This document shows, piece by piece, positions 48,801 to 59,999 of a stretch of 64,000 nt of DNA. The notes below the pieces were generated by a model. The model was not told the DNA's origin. It ran no database searches and saw nothing but the letters and a program-made list of their open reading frames with translations. The stretch spans positions 4,046,178 to 4,110,177 of the forward strand of contig CM029387.1 of NCBI GenBank assembly GCA_017165825.1. Direction: 5' to 3'. A program made the translations under genes and the position numbers. The first letter of the stretch is position 1. Each line of letters starts with the position of its first letter. The DNA is from Hepsetus odoe (taxonomy: Eukaryota; Chordata; Actinopteri; Characiformes; Hepsetidae).

Positions 48801-51800
48801 AATCTTGAGCTCTGCAGTGCCCTGCAACGATGCAATAATAGGGTGGCCCAGTGGTTAGGGACTAAGCCCCATAGGAGGGTCATGAGCTGGAGTCCCGGAC
48901 CAGTAGGTCACCATGAAGTAACCTTGGGCAAGGTAACGTCCCCAACACTGCTCCCTGAACACTATATATGGCTACCAACTGCTCCAATGTGTGTGTGGGT
49001 TAAACACAGAGAAGCATTTTGTTGTGATTCACTGTGTGCTGCGCTGTAATGTTTTCACGATGATGAAATAACCACCTTCACTTTTTAATAACAGAACAAT
49101 GCGATAACACAGTAATCCTGAACATTAGAACACTAGCCTGTGTACTGTCAACAGCTGAGTGCTACAGTGATTTCAAATCCATCCTGGATCTTATCTCCTC
49201 TTTCTAAATCCTCTTATAGTGTTACCTGAATATCCCTGAGGTCCTTTTCTACAATGGTCTGGAAGGGGTCGATAAAATTCTGCTTTACGTCGATATCCAG
49301 AGAATCCTTGACTTCGGCAAGTCTCTTCATAGACTCCCCCATCTCGACAAGAGCGCCACCTACAGACCAGACGAAACACATTAAACTTTAAATAGTTTAG
49401 GGGCATAACAGAACGCTGAAGAATACAAAATTTCAACTACAATTTTTCAACTTTTATGATCGCTCAGTTCAGAACCAATATAAACAGTAATTTTGGAAAT
49501 GATATATTATGGATTAAAAGAGAGGCTTTTAAAAGATACGTTTTTATTTTAAACGACTGAAATTGAAAGTTAAATCATGTATATTGGTTAAAAGTGAAAA
49601 CTATTCTGTGATAAAAATGACTAGCTGAATGTTTGCATTATATGTTTGCTCCACTTTTACTCGACAAAACTGACGTAAAAGGCTCCCTTATTTCAAATAT
49701 CATTGCTCCGAGTGTGAATCTGGATGGATGGCATCCTGCTATGATTACTAAAAACAAAACTGAAGGAGAAAATCTCTCAAAATCATAATTGATTATTGAA
49801 ATGTTAATCAGAAAAAAACTGCGAGTTACTCAATCACAATCATTGCTGACAGCAAAAAATGAAGAGCGGATTAGATTAGAAAAATAAATGACTGCAAAAA
49901 GCATGTTTAACGGAACATAATTCTACCAGACATGTTTCTCATGACCTTCATGCAGGACAGAGCTCTATGAGCTACATCACCTATTAAAGAAAGTTCACTT
50001 CTGAAATCAGATCAAGTGCAGCATATTTTATCAGTTTTACGTTTGCAATTTGATATTTGTCTCCTTGTTTTTTGCCCTCATCAACTCTTTAGCCTTTCCA
50101 AGAATTTCTGACTCTCACCGTAGTTAATGCCCGGATGGAAATCCAAACCCAAACAAACGAAATCAAACTTTCCACTTATTGTCAAAGCCACTGTTCCATC
50201 CAGCAGACAAGCACGCAAGCGCACACTCTGTCCTACCAAAGTTGGTGTCCTCTCCCATCTCCCGGCCATATCTGACCATGCATTCTCCCAGAATCCCCTC
50301 AGCCTGTGGGTAGCCTGTGCTCTTGACCTGTCCTCGAATCTTTGACACAGTGTTCAGCATGGACAGCTTGGCTCGAGACGCTATCAAATGACAGACACAC
50401 ACACACACACACAGTTAAGTATTACTATACATGAAGACTTTGATTTGATCGTGCAATAAAATGGAGGAATAAAATCACGCAACATCCTAACCGCATTATC
50501 CAAACACAAATATTATTTACAGTACTGTGCAAAAGTTTTAGGCAGGTGTGGCAAAAATGCTGTAAACAAAGAACGCTTTCAGAAATAGAAATAATGACAA
50601 AATGCAAAGTGAGCGAACAAAAGAAAAATCTAAATCAGATCAATATTTGGTGTTACTACCTTTTGCCTTCAAACCAGCATCAGTTCTTCTGGCCCCCACA
50701 GAGCCCTGATCTCAACATCATCCAGTGTGTCTGGATTACATGAAGAGACAGAAGGATGTGAGGAAGCTACATCCACAGAAGATCTGTGCTCAGTTCTCCA
50801 AGATGTTTGGAACGACCTACCGGCCGAGTTCCTTCAAAAACTGTGTGCAAGTGTACCTAGAAGAACTGAAGGCAAAGGGTGCTCACACCAAATATTGATT
50901 TGATTTAGATTCTCTTTTGTTCATTCACTGCATTTTGTTGATTGATGAAAATAAATGATGAACACTTCCATTTTTGAAAGCGTTCTTTGTTTACAGCACT
51001 TTTCCACACCTGCCTAAAACTTTTGCACAGTACTGTATATTAATGTCTGATCAATGGCTTCAATCAAAAGCTGGCTTGCTCCGAGTGCTTCGTCTCTGCT
51101 CCTCTGAGGGGTTTACCTGGATTGGGCTGCAGATACTCGGAGGTCCTTGTCAGCACATCCACTATGGCCTTGCTGGTGATATCAGCTTTCTGTCAGACAC
51201 AAAGGGCAGAGAGAAAGGTGTCTGGTGACTGAGTTATGTCTGAAGTACAGCCAAATTAAACACTTGTCAAAACATTGAAAGCTTGCACGACTGACCGGAT
51301 CCTGATACTGAAGCAAATTTCACAAAGATGCTACTTTGCAGCACATGCAGTTCCCTCCAAAAGTATTGGAACAACAACGATTCCTTTTTTTGGCCATGCA
51401 CTGAAGGCATTAGAGTTTAAGATGAATATGAAATGGAAAATCAGATTTTCAGCTTTTATTTTCTGGTTTTAACGTCAAGGTCTGTTCAATTACATAGATA
51501 ACCTTTCATATCTGAACATCCAGTTTTTCCAAGTGTGCTAAAGTATTGAAATTTAGAACTTTTAAAAGTAAATTAAAGCAAATTACACTTAATATTAGGG
51601 CTGCATATCCCTTGCTGGCAAATAACTGCATCAACATTTACAGCTTCATAAATTATTATTTTTTTTATGATGATTTTCCAGGTTGTTACCATTACTACTT
51701 TCAGTTGTATATTCTTGAGTGGACTTGGCCAATCCATAACTTTCCATTCTTTCACTCCACCCTTCCAAATCTTTGGAAGAAGTTAATTATCAGGTGCTCT

Positions 51801-54800
51801 GGAGCTTCAGCTGACAGTGATTTTTTTTTAAAGTCACCATCAGCTGACTTTATTCTCCTGTACTTTTCTATCCTGGAAAAACTGGGTGGTCAGATGCACA
51901 AGGTGCTATGTTCTATACAACTTAAAACATCTAGATGTAAATACCAGAGCATTTTTTGGAAAGGACTGTAACAGCTTCAGCATCGCTTTTGAAGTGGTTC
52001 AAACAGAACTACAGCATTTATGGACAAACAAGACTGCATGCTGCTCATATTTCTGAGTATTAGAATCGAAGACACTGCAAAGTATGCTAAAGGAGGAATG
52101 TGCTCCTCACCCTCTCCAAGTCCTTGAAGTCTTCATCCAGTTTGGTGCCCTCTGCTCCTCCTACCTTCTCGCTCATCATCTGTGAAAACACATTGTTATG
52201 ATGAATCACAAGTGTGTGTGTGACATGTATACTAGTGTCAGCTCAGTAGTCTTAATATGAAATACTTTCAATTCTTCGTTTAAATGAGCTAAGATCTTGG
52301 TCAGGTCTTCTGCCCTCAGGCTAATTAAGCTGCTTATGCTAATTTGAAACAGGCAGAAAAGGTTGTATTGACTAATATGAGTGACCTAAAGCTCCAGGAA
52401 GCATCAAGATGGTTTGTATTCAGACAGGCTGAATGTGATAAATAACAATGAAATAAATGATAGATGTAGGTGCAGCAGCGGCCTAGTGGTTAGGGATGAG
52501 GCCCCCCAGATCGGAAGATTGTGGGTTCGATTCCCTCACCGGTAGGATTCCCTGAGATACCCTTGAGCAAGGTACCGTCCCCACCATTGCTCCCCAGGCG
52601 CTTCCAATAGCTGCCCCCTGCTGCACGTGTGTGTATGGGTGAAACGCAGAGGTTGAATGTCATTGTGTTTTGCTGTGCTGCGTTTCACAATGACAAGAAT
52701 AGTCACTTTCACATGTTTGGACAAAGAGAAGAGCATTTAATCTTGCTTTTGTGTTGCAATACTGCAGATAGCATTCAGCAACACTACAGAACATCAGCGG
52801 TCAGATTCTGTGGAGCTTTTTATTCTTATTAAAAGAGAATAACTGACCACAGGTTCTCTGATATTGTAAAAATACTACTTAATACTGTTTAAGGAGTCCC
52901 ACTGAGACTTTCCCTTTATACTTCGGCACAAGATGAACCAGGTAATAGACCTGGTGCTTCTGGAACCCCCCGGAAAACAGAACACGAGGTCTACAAGAGC
53001 AGACTCGCCTGCGGAGGAAAGTATTTACAACTACACCCCGTAGTGGGCTACAGCCATTGTGTCCTTCAAGTCTCGTAAATTCTGTACACGTTCTTTTACT
53101 TTGCTGTTAAACATACACGACCCAAAGAAGTGTGGTTGCTAATGTGGCTCTAAAATTTCTTTGAAGACCAATAAAGCATGCATGTAAGTAGAAGTATTTT
53201 GTCTAATACTTCAAAATTTTGAAAATCAAAATTCTGCAGTAATACATCAATCCAGAACTTAAAGTACACGAGGCAATTTGGTCACAGATCCAAAAGTCCC
53301 TTTTCATTGGTCACAAATAGTGTATATTAGTGCTTCAATTATAATAAGTTTTATAGATTAATAGGCATGTTTGGCTATTATTCATAGAGGATCAATCAGA
53401 TACACAACAGAAGAAAGTGGCTCCTGAACCTCACACACCCCTTAAAGAAGTATTTAATGAATAATAAACCGAAACACTGCTCTGGGTCAGTAACAGACCC
53501 CACACTGGGCACATGTGTAAGCCAGATGGCACGCTCTCTTAAACTCCTGATTATATTGTACAGTAAAGGAAGGGAAGCACACTGTCAATGATCTTCAGAC
53601 TCTAAATACTGCACATTTGGTGAGTTATGTTTTACTTTTGGTTTGAGTGTTGTGACCTCAGTTTCCTTGCAGAGCTCTTCAGACGAGGTTTTCTTGAAGC
53701 ACCTTTCCTGTCACGGATCATGATAAGGGATGCACAACGATATTTTAATCATATAAATACAGAAAATCAGAAGAGCAGTAAGTGATGCTGGGCTCCCCAG
53801 TTAATTCCATTGCTTCTCCAGCATTATAGAAACATAAAAATATACAGAAACCCTGCCGTTTTTAAGGATATTCGTTTCTTTATCTCATAAACGTGTCTAC
53901 ATTCACATCAATGTTGGTAGACATGCACATAAAAACTAAACTATAAATGGTATCCACCTACGAATTCCATTTCGGTGCACCTCTTCTATTAACAGTTTGG
54001 CCGTATCATCCATCCCAAACACATAGTGTACTGTTCAAAAGTCCACAAGAAGAAGAAAGTAAAGTTTGCTGTAGGCCTTGCACGAACACACCCGAGTCAG
54101 CTCACAACTGGAGCAATGCTGAATGTGTTCTGACCCTTTTTAAAAAGGCAACTCCCCTCACACTGCATCTAAATCATTTATCTGACAAACCTTCTTCAAC
54201 TACATGCTTTAAGTCTGTTTTTTAATATTTGATACCAAAGTGATCAATTATGTAATGAGTTTATGGAAACCAGAACTCAAACATAACTGGCTGAAGGTCA
54301 CCTCAGATAAAATCTGCACAACTTCACTAGCGAAGAGAGGATATAAAGGAAAAGTGAAGAGAAGAGAGGAGAAGGAAAGAGAAAAAAGAATGAGTATGCA
54401 AAGGAAGAAGGGGAATGAGAAGAAGCAGAACAACGAGAAGAGAAGGAGACGGAAAGGAGAAGGAGAGAGAACAAGCAGAATGAGAAAAAAAGGAGATGGA
54501 AAGAAAAAATGAAGAATAGACAAGAAGGTAAGAGAAAAGAAGAGAAAGAATGAGAACGATAATGAAAAGAGGAGAAGGAGCTGGAAAGAGAATAGAGGAG
54601 AAGAAGAGTGGGAAGAAGCAGAATGAATGGAAAAGGAGAAGAGAGAAGAATAGACAAGAAGGTGAGAGAGAAGAGAAGAACCTGATCCAGTTTCTCATGC
54701 CTGAGGGTTCCTCCTGGAAGAGGCTGAACTGAAGGAACGCTGAACTAAATGGCTCAGGTGTCGTAACTCGCTGTGAACTGCTGAAATGGCGCATGCGCAC

Positions 54801-56776
54801 AAAGTTGTGTTGAAAAGCTTGTATCGTCACGTTTGTCACATCAGGCTCTACTACAGGACAGGCAGGCCGGGCGTGACACACTCCTCTAAATCTCTTCAGG
54901 ACGTCCTGCTTCACGGCTCGCTTTAAAGGCCGCTAATGGAGACTCAACTGCAGCGCTGCTGCTCCTTTAGAGCTCAGTTCTGCTGCTGTTCTGGGGCCAC
55001 CATGGAAACACACCATGGAGGAAACTCCGTTCCTGTGTAATCTCAACACCCAAAGCTGTCAGACAGGATTGTGATTGTGTCTCACTTCATTTCCATACCT
55101 GTCCATCACAGGGGTTCAGCCACAAAACTGGAAGAAAGTGAATACTTCCTTGAGCGATTTGCATGCGTAGTCACAAAATTGGCCTTCAGATTTATGTAAA
55201 ATGAAAGGTCATGCACCCCACGCAGAGTTTCTCCTCACCGTCCAAGTTTTACTTTGATATTATAGTCTTGACAATCTGAGAAAACATCTTCTCTGAAGCC
55301 CCTTTTGTTCCCTATTTTACATAAATGACATTTATATATTTATATCAAATATCGAAATTAGAATCCAGACAAGAGAGCTTGAGAAAATGATCCCGTTTTC
55401 TCAGGAAAAAGACATTTGCCATGAAAACTGCATAAAGAGAAAAGGAGAGAAATAAAATCGCAAGGATATAATATACTGACTTTAATAGCTGTGGATATAA
55501 CAAATACTGAATATCAAAAGTTCCATCAGTAGTAAAATGACTGATTAAAGTGAAAATGTACATAAAAAATAAAGCATTGATTATTTCTAATGCATTGAAA
55601 GATTTTGGGTTTTTTTTAAGCATCAACTGCAAATGAAAAGTCATTTAAAATGCCATTAAAGGAAAATAAAATATGCTTAAATGGAATCATTTCTAGAAGA
55701 AGCGCTCATTTTTACGTTGTGATGTTACTGGTGACCTCCAGCCTCCCTGCTGATGTTTTACTGGGAATACGACGGCAGGTAAGCAAGCAAGCTGTAGACA
55801 GATCAGGCCTGCTGTGGGAAACGCTAGATACACACAATACTGCAATGGAAAAAATGTGTTTTTATTCCTCTGGAACAGGTTTATAAATAAAGTGAAAATC
55901 CAGCTGCTTTATATTGAGGAAAGTGTTGCAACCCACATCGCACAGTTGTCCGGTGATTGCAGAAACGCTGGTACGTGTTATCAGCTAGTGCTGGGCACAC
56001 CCGATGGGTGGACCATGTTCTGCTCAAGCAATCACTCTTAAACTAATGAAGAACAGTCCTCAAAGCTCATGAAGACCAAACTGCAGCACCCTTAGTGTGT
56101 TTGTTATTAAGCAGTGATTCTCAGTCAAGATTTGGATTTGTTCATTTAAAAATGACAAGGCCTGTCTTATCTGACTTTTAATGGCAGAGCCCGTTACAAG
56201 TTCTCTGTTGACCAGGTCATCCTGCTTCTATATCCGCGCTCTAACTGTGAAAAGGGCGAGACAGGTTGAAAATATAGCAGTTAGCTAGAAATAGCTGATC
56301 GGTAATGATGCAAATAAAGACCTTATCTCAGAAATGTGGTCAGCATGCAAAAGTTTGCTCCTCCCTGCTTAGACAACTTTGGAAATCCAAGCAAAGGTGA
56401 CTAAAATGGTCATTTGTAACCTGATATGAGACTAAAATCTAATCTGTTTGGTGCTGCAGGGTTTACAAAGTCTAACATACTCCACACAGACCCAAAGAGA
56501 AGCGCATCGACACGGCATAGACAAAATAACGGCAACAGTAGACAACACAAAGGACAGAACAAAAGAAACGTGGAAAACTTTCCGTCTTTGAAGCACCATC
56601 GACCATTCTGTCTTTTTGGACATTCTCCATAAAATCATAACAATAAACAGCATCATTGAAGGCAAAAGGGTAAAAAAAAAGAGTAAAAGTCAACAGAATA
56701 AAATATGGGTAGAAAAATTAAGATTTTAGAATGTATTGATACTTCAATAAATATCCAACCTATATATTTTATATTA

Positions 56777-56834
<58 letters not shown>

Positions 56835-58871
56835 AGAGCAACTCCTTGGCTCACAGAGACGTTCTCGACTCAGCAGATATATATATATATATATATACGA
56901 AATCATGATTCACTCAGAACAGATATCGTGATATAAATATTGAAGTGATGTAGTGATAAATATCACTACAGCACCCCGCCCTAGACCAAACCATCACGTC
57001 TTTTGTCCACCTTACTCGTTGTATTCAGCCCCGTTAATTACATTGTACAAACCAGGCTCGGAGGGGAAGAACAGCATGCTTTGATTTTAATGACAACAAA
57101 AAAACAGTCCATTCAAAACAAGCCCAACAAGCTGCAAGACATTCTTTAAGCACAGATTCATCAGCTCTGAGAGAACCTCATTACCATGTGATCTCGTGAT
57201 GCTGCTCAGGAACATCTCATCTCACAGTTTGGGTTTGGTCACCTGGGTCACTATTCAGGATGTAACAACACATAATGACTTTGTAACAATGCGATCGTGC
57301 TCTTGGCCGGGAGCCGCTCACAGCGTGACAACTGTTTCAGTATGGAAAGTTTATTCCACACTAAAAATGACTGGAATGTGGTTTGAAAGCATTGCTTCAT
57401 GAATTAAAATCTTTTAAAGCGGCATGTGGCCTTATGTTTTGACTAATGTATTTGGGATTCTTTTTTAAAATGTGTATTTTTGGCTTGATCCATTTTTTTC
57501 CCCAGCTATTATTTTAACCAGCTGGTTTTATTCAGCATGTTTTTGTGATGGTGGGCCGGATCGGGCAGAATTTTCCAGAGCTTGGGGCAGTTTTGGACTT
57601 GATGAAACCATTCAGGGAAGACTTGGGGGATAAGGTTGACAATGTGGTTCAAGCTGGGGTCTGATCGGACTGAAGTTCTGCGAGGTTTGGGTCTGATTCA
57701 GAAAAGTGCTCCAGGTTCCAGATAGAGAGCTGCCCTGCTCCCCCCTTTTGGGTTCAGATTCAAATTTTAGGCCCATATAATCATGAATGTAGAGGAACAA
57801 CTCAAACTGTGTGGAGAATAAAGCTGAAAATGACAGGGAATCAAAAATTAGATTAAATTCATTAAAAATTACATTTTTTCCATTTTTAATATTTATCTAA
57901 ATTTTTTTCGCTCAAGTTTTCTTACGTTCCAGGATTTTCTTTCAACAAAAACTACCAAAAAAACTTTTTTTGGCTTTTTTTTTTTTAAATACTAAAAGTT
58001 GTTTCAGATATATTTTTGCTTTGCATCATTAGATTTGACGAGACTTTAATTAATGAATTAAAATCACGGTTTTGTCCAGAATAACAGGACTTATTGGTCA
58101 GTCCTAGCAAAGTTAGACCACACCTGTACTGTTAGTGAAGTGCCAGGTCTGACATATTTCCCCAGAATTTGAGCTCCATGGTGATCTTCAGGCTGGTGTC
58201 CTGTTCTGAGGCCTGTTCTTTTGGGCTCTGTTTTATGAAATCAGTGTTTTGATCTTTGCTGAAAGTGTCAGAGATTGATAGATGATGCCTGAAAACCAAG
58301 TATCACACACAGACTGAATGACGTGGCAGTAAAGAAAACACAAACCCCTCAGTAAACCGAACTGCTCAGTTATTACAGTCGGAGAAAGCGCCACCTGAAC
58401 GCAGCAGGGAACTGATCTGGGGTCAGTTTCGGTATCTTAATGATGGCCTGTCTGCAGAGGACTAATCACTACGGGCTCCTTCAGCACTGTGGTCACTAAA
58501 ACACACTTTACAGAGACAAAGTTCACCTCCACAGCCCGAGACCCTGCAGGTCTCACCCACACACACCCTGCTGCTGGAAAACGAGTCAGTTTGGGTTTGA
58601 ACTCGACCTGAATCACTCGGTTTAAAGTGAAAGCAGATTTGATTCGCTCAAAACGAGCCAAAGACATTATTAACCCCAAACAAGTGAACACGAGCTGAGT
58701 GGAGCACAACAAGCAGTTTCACTACACCTTGTGTGAATGACAGCAGGGAGGAAGTGCGGAAAGGTGAGGAAAGTTGTTTACCTCTGAAATGAATCTGGAG
58801 TAAAACGAGCCAAACAAGCGACTCACCTGACTAGCTTTATAAAACTGCTTCTTCAAGCCAGCGACAGACAT
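45829..58871 (-). CDS. sh3gl1: Endophilin-A2, SH3GL1 (10 exons)
   Basis: Endophilin-A2 bends membranes and recruits dynamin and synaptojanin during endocytosis. Exons: 58827-58871, 52111-52179, 51117-51189, 50237-50380, 49226-49359, 48509-48667, 47474-47577, 46638-46771, 46142-46186, 45829-46016; phases join for 364 codons (human 368). The N-BAR domain is about 1-245: amphipathic helix MSVAGLKKQFYKASQ, then EYLQPNP, SRAKLSMLNTVSKIRGQVKS, EVKDSLDIDVKQNFIDP, HHLKKLEGRRLDYDYKKKRQ, VEQVSQLTALVESQLQYHRQ. A Pro-rich linker follows. The SH3 domain is about 303-361 (CKALYDFEPENEGELRF, DENWYEG, GFFPCNYVEV). The family usually reads LVSEKVGG at the exon 2 start; this copy reads MMSEKVGG. The SH3GL1 call over SH3GL2/3 rests on the linker, the terminus PLP and synteny with stap2. 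After the fish genome duplication this would be an a or b copy, which I cannot tell. Confidence 0.94.
47113..47287 (-). mobile_element. SINE family B copy (reverse)
   Basis: Read on -, GCAGCGGTGGCCTAGTGGTT (A box), a B-box region, then CCCTGAGCAAGGTACCGTCC and CTGCTCCCCGGGCGC. It lies in sh3gl1 intron 7. Confidence 0.85.
48841..49075 (+). mobile_element. SINE family B copy
   Basis: GGGTGGCCCAGTGGTTAGGG head, CCTTGGGCAAGGTAACGTCC body, and a 3' part CAGAGAAGCATTTTGTTGTG. It lies in sh3gl1 intron 5. Confidence 0.85.
50520..51035 (+). mobile_element. Non-autonomous Tc1/mariner-type element (family 2), best-preserved ends
   Basis: Perfect terminal inverted repeats: CAGTACTGTGCAAAAGTTTT AGGCAGGTGTGG at the left and its exact inverse at the right, with TA on both sides. 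The interior on + keeps a transposase remnant, PQSPDLNIIQCVW then a stop, followed in another frame by the same C-terminal region as the copy at 35543. It lies in sh3gl1 intron 3. The perfect ends suggest it is the youngest copy here. Confidence 0.93.
51346..51968. mobile_element. Inverted-repeat DNA element (MITE)
   Basis: The left end is CAGTTCCCTCCAAAAGTATTG and the right end is the inverse of CAGTCCTTTCCAAAAAATGC. The interior (AGATTTTCAGCTTTTATTTTCTGG, ACATCTAGATGTAAATACCAG) resembles a widely dispersed fish MITE family. No transposase remains. It lies in sh3gl1 intron 2. Confidence 0.75.
52471..52713 (+). mobile_element. SINE family B copy, best preserved
   Basis: Complete tRNA-like head with an A box in GCGGCCTAGTGGTTAGGG and a consensus B box GGTTCGATTCC at 52525-52535. 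The body and tail CGTTTCACAATGACAAGAAT follow. This copy gives the clearest view of the family. It lies in sh3gl1 intron 1. Confidence 0.92.
54345..54690 (+). repeat. Polypurine (G/A-rich) tract
   Basis: About 345 bases are overwhelmingly purine on + (GAAGAGAAGAGAGGAGAAGG-type), with rare pyrimidine breaks. Two related segments containing ATGAGAA, GAGAAGGAGA and AGAATAGACAAGAAGGTGAG-type motifs suggest internal duplication. The Lys/Glu/Arg-rich and Ser/Phe/Leu-rich ORFs over it are composition effects. Confidence 0.92.
56779..56899. repeat. Two (TA)n microsatellites with a short spacer
   Basis: About 54 bases of AT/TA at 56779-56832 and 20 bases at 56878-56897, separated by 45 bases of unique sequence, in sh3gl1 intron 1. 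Confidence 0.96.
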
Positions 58872-59062
58872 CTTGCCGTTGTTTTTGGTGCCGTCACGGA
58901 GCTGGAAAGTGTAGTTTTAGTTCACCTTTTGAACTTTCTTTTCTTTTTTCACAAACTCCAGGAACAGTCCTGCAGCTCTCCGCCCGCTGTGCTGCCAACT
59001 TCTGCTCCCGGACACAAACGACACCCCCTACTTCCGGCTCGCGCGTGCGCGCGCGCGCTGAA
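58872..59062 (-). promoter_or_regulatory. sh3gl1 promoter / 5' UTR, GC-rich
   Basis: Directly upstream of the sh3gl1 start codon. It contains CGCCCGC, CTTCCGG (ETS-type) at about 59030-59036, and an alternating CG/TG run at 59038-59060 that includes a GCGCGTGCGC NRF1-like core. There is no TATA box. This composition fits a housekeeping CpG promoter. Confidence 0.6.
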
Positions 59063-59134
59063 CGCTGAATGATTATCGTTCACGTTATTATTTCGACAAA
59101 ACAGGCTCAGGCCTCACTCTGGAACAATCAGTCT

Positions 59135-59410
59135 ATTTATCAGTCTATCTCTGTCTGTCTGTCCATCCATCCGTCCATCTCTCTGTCTGTCTATCCATCT
59201 GCCTGCCTATCTTCCCATGTGCCTGTCTATCTGCCTATCTTCCCATGTGCCTGTCTATCTGCCTATCTTCCCATGTATCTCTCTCTATCCATCTGCCTGT
59301 CTGCCTATCTTTCCATGTATCTCTCTCTATCCATCTGCCTGTCTATCTTCCCATGTATCTCTCTCTATCCATCTGCCTATCTATCGATCTGTCTGTCTAT
59401 CTCTCTATGG
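59135..59410. repeat. TCTG/TCTA (GACA/GATA-type) array
   Basis: Imperfect tetranucleotide repeats with a longer recurring unit, TATCTTCCCATGTGCCTGTC or TATCTTCCCATGTATCTCTC, about 36-48 bases long and repeated at least five times. ORFs over it are repeat artefacts. Confidence 0.95.
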
Positions 59411-59487
59411 TTTTTTTTATTTAAAATGTTTAAATTCTAATGCAAAATGTACTGAAGGTGTGTGTGTGTGTGTGTGTGTGCATGCAG

Positions 59488-59568
59488 GTGCAGGAACTGC
59501 ATCTCCAGAGATCCTTACTGCGGCTGGACTAGAGGAAGCACCTGTTCTCTGCTCAGACCTGGAACCAG
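59488..59568 (+). pseudogene. Orphan semaphorin PSI-domain exon (class 6-like)
   Basis: An 81-base open segment encodes CRNCISRDPYCGW, then TRGSTCSLLRPGTR: the cysteine-rich PSI core of a semaphorin, most like class 6 (SEMA6B type). It is bounded by CATGCAG on the left and GTGAGAC on the right, both usable splice sites, in phase 1/0. No other semaphorin exon on + occurs between the sh3gl1 promoter 400 bases away and the window end. No class 6 transmembrane or tail ORF follows. It therefore cannot belong to a complete gene in this window. It is distinct from the PSI exon of the class 4 gene (9800-9957). Confidence 0.8.
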
Positions 59569-59579
59569 GTGAGACTCAC

Positions 59580-59950
59580 ATTCATCCGTCTATCTGTCTA
59601 TCCATCTACGTATCTTCCCAAGTATCTCTATCCATCTGCCTATCTATCGACCTGTCTGTCTGTCTATCCATCTGCCTATCTATCGACCTGTCTGTCTGTC
59701 TATCCATCTGCCTATCTATCGACCTGTCTGTCTGTCTATCATCTGCCTATCTTTGTGTCTATCTGCCTGTTTATCGATCTATCTCTCTATATCCATCTCT
59801 TTCTATCCATCTGCCTATCTATCAATTGATCTATCCATCTATCCTCCTGTCTATCTTTCTGTCTCTATCTGCCTATCAATCTATCTTTCTGTCTATCCAT
59901 CTGCCTTTCTATCAATTGATCTATCCATCTGTCTATCTGCCTGTCTGTAT
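59580..59950. repeat. TCTA/TCTG (GATA/GACA-type) array
   Basis: Begins 12 bases after the orphan exon's donor. A unit of about 38 bases, CATCTGCCTATCTATCGACC followed by TGTCTGTCTGTCTATC, is repeated three times in tandem at about 59632-59740. Later copies are more diverged. Confidence 0.95.
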
Positions 59951-59999
59951 TTCCCATTCTTAAACACTGTAGAACTACAAGGTGCATCACTCTATATTA

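Larger units (their letters stand above)
52714..58826. other. sh3gl1 intron 1, no gene seen
   Basis: A 6.6 kb first intron begins at 58826. Besides the SINE, a polypurine tract (54345-54690) and two (TA)n arrays, no exon was recognised. A CpG-containing stretch lies near 54740-54960. Small ORFs such as 55650-55886 and 58437-58712 have no domain or splice support. Confidence 0.5.

Noticed and set aside
50081..50269. 62-residue ORF on - next to sh3gl1 exon 4
   Set aside because: It overlaps the exon in another frame. Exons 4 and 5 join in phase without it and the protein matches endophilin without an insert.
54240..54914. Lys/Glu/Arg-rich ORF on + and Ser/Phe/Leu-rich ORFs up to 195 residues on -
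   Set aside because: Composition effect of the polypurine tract; no conserved motif.
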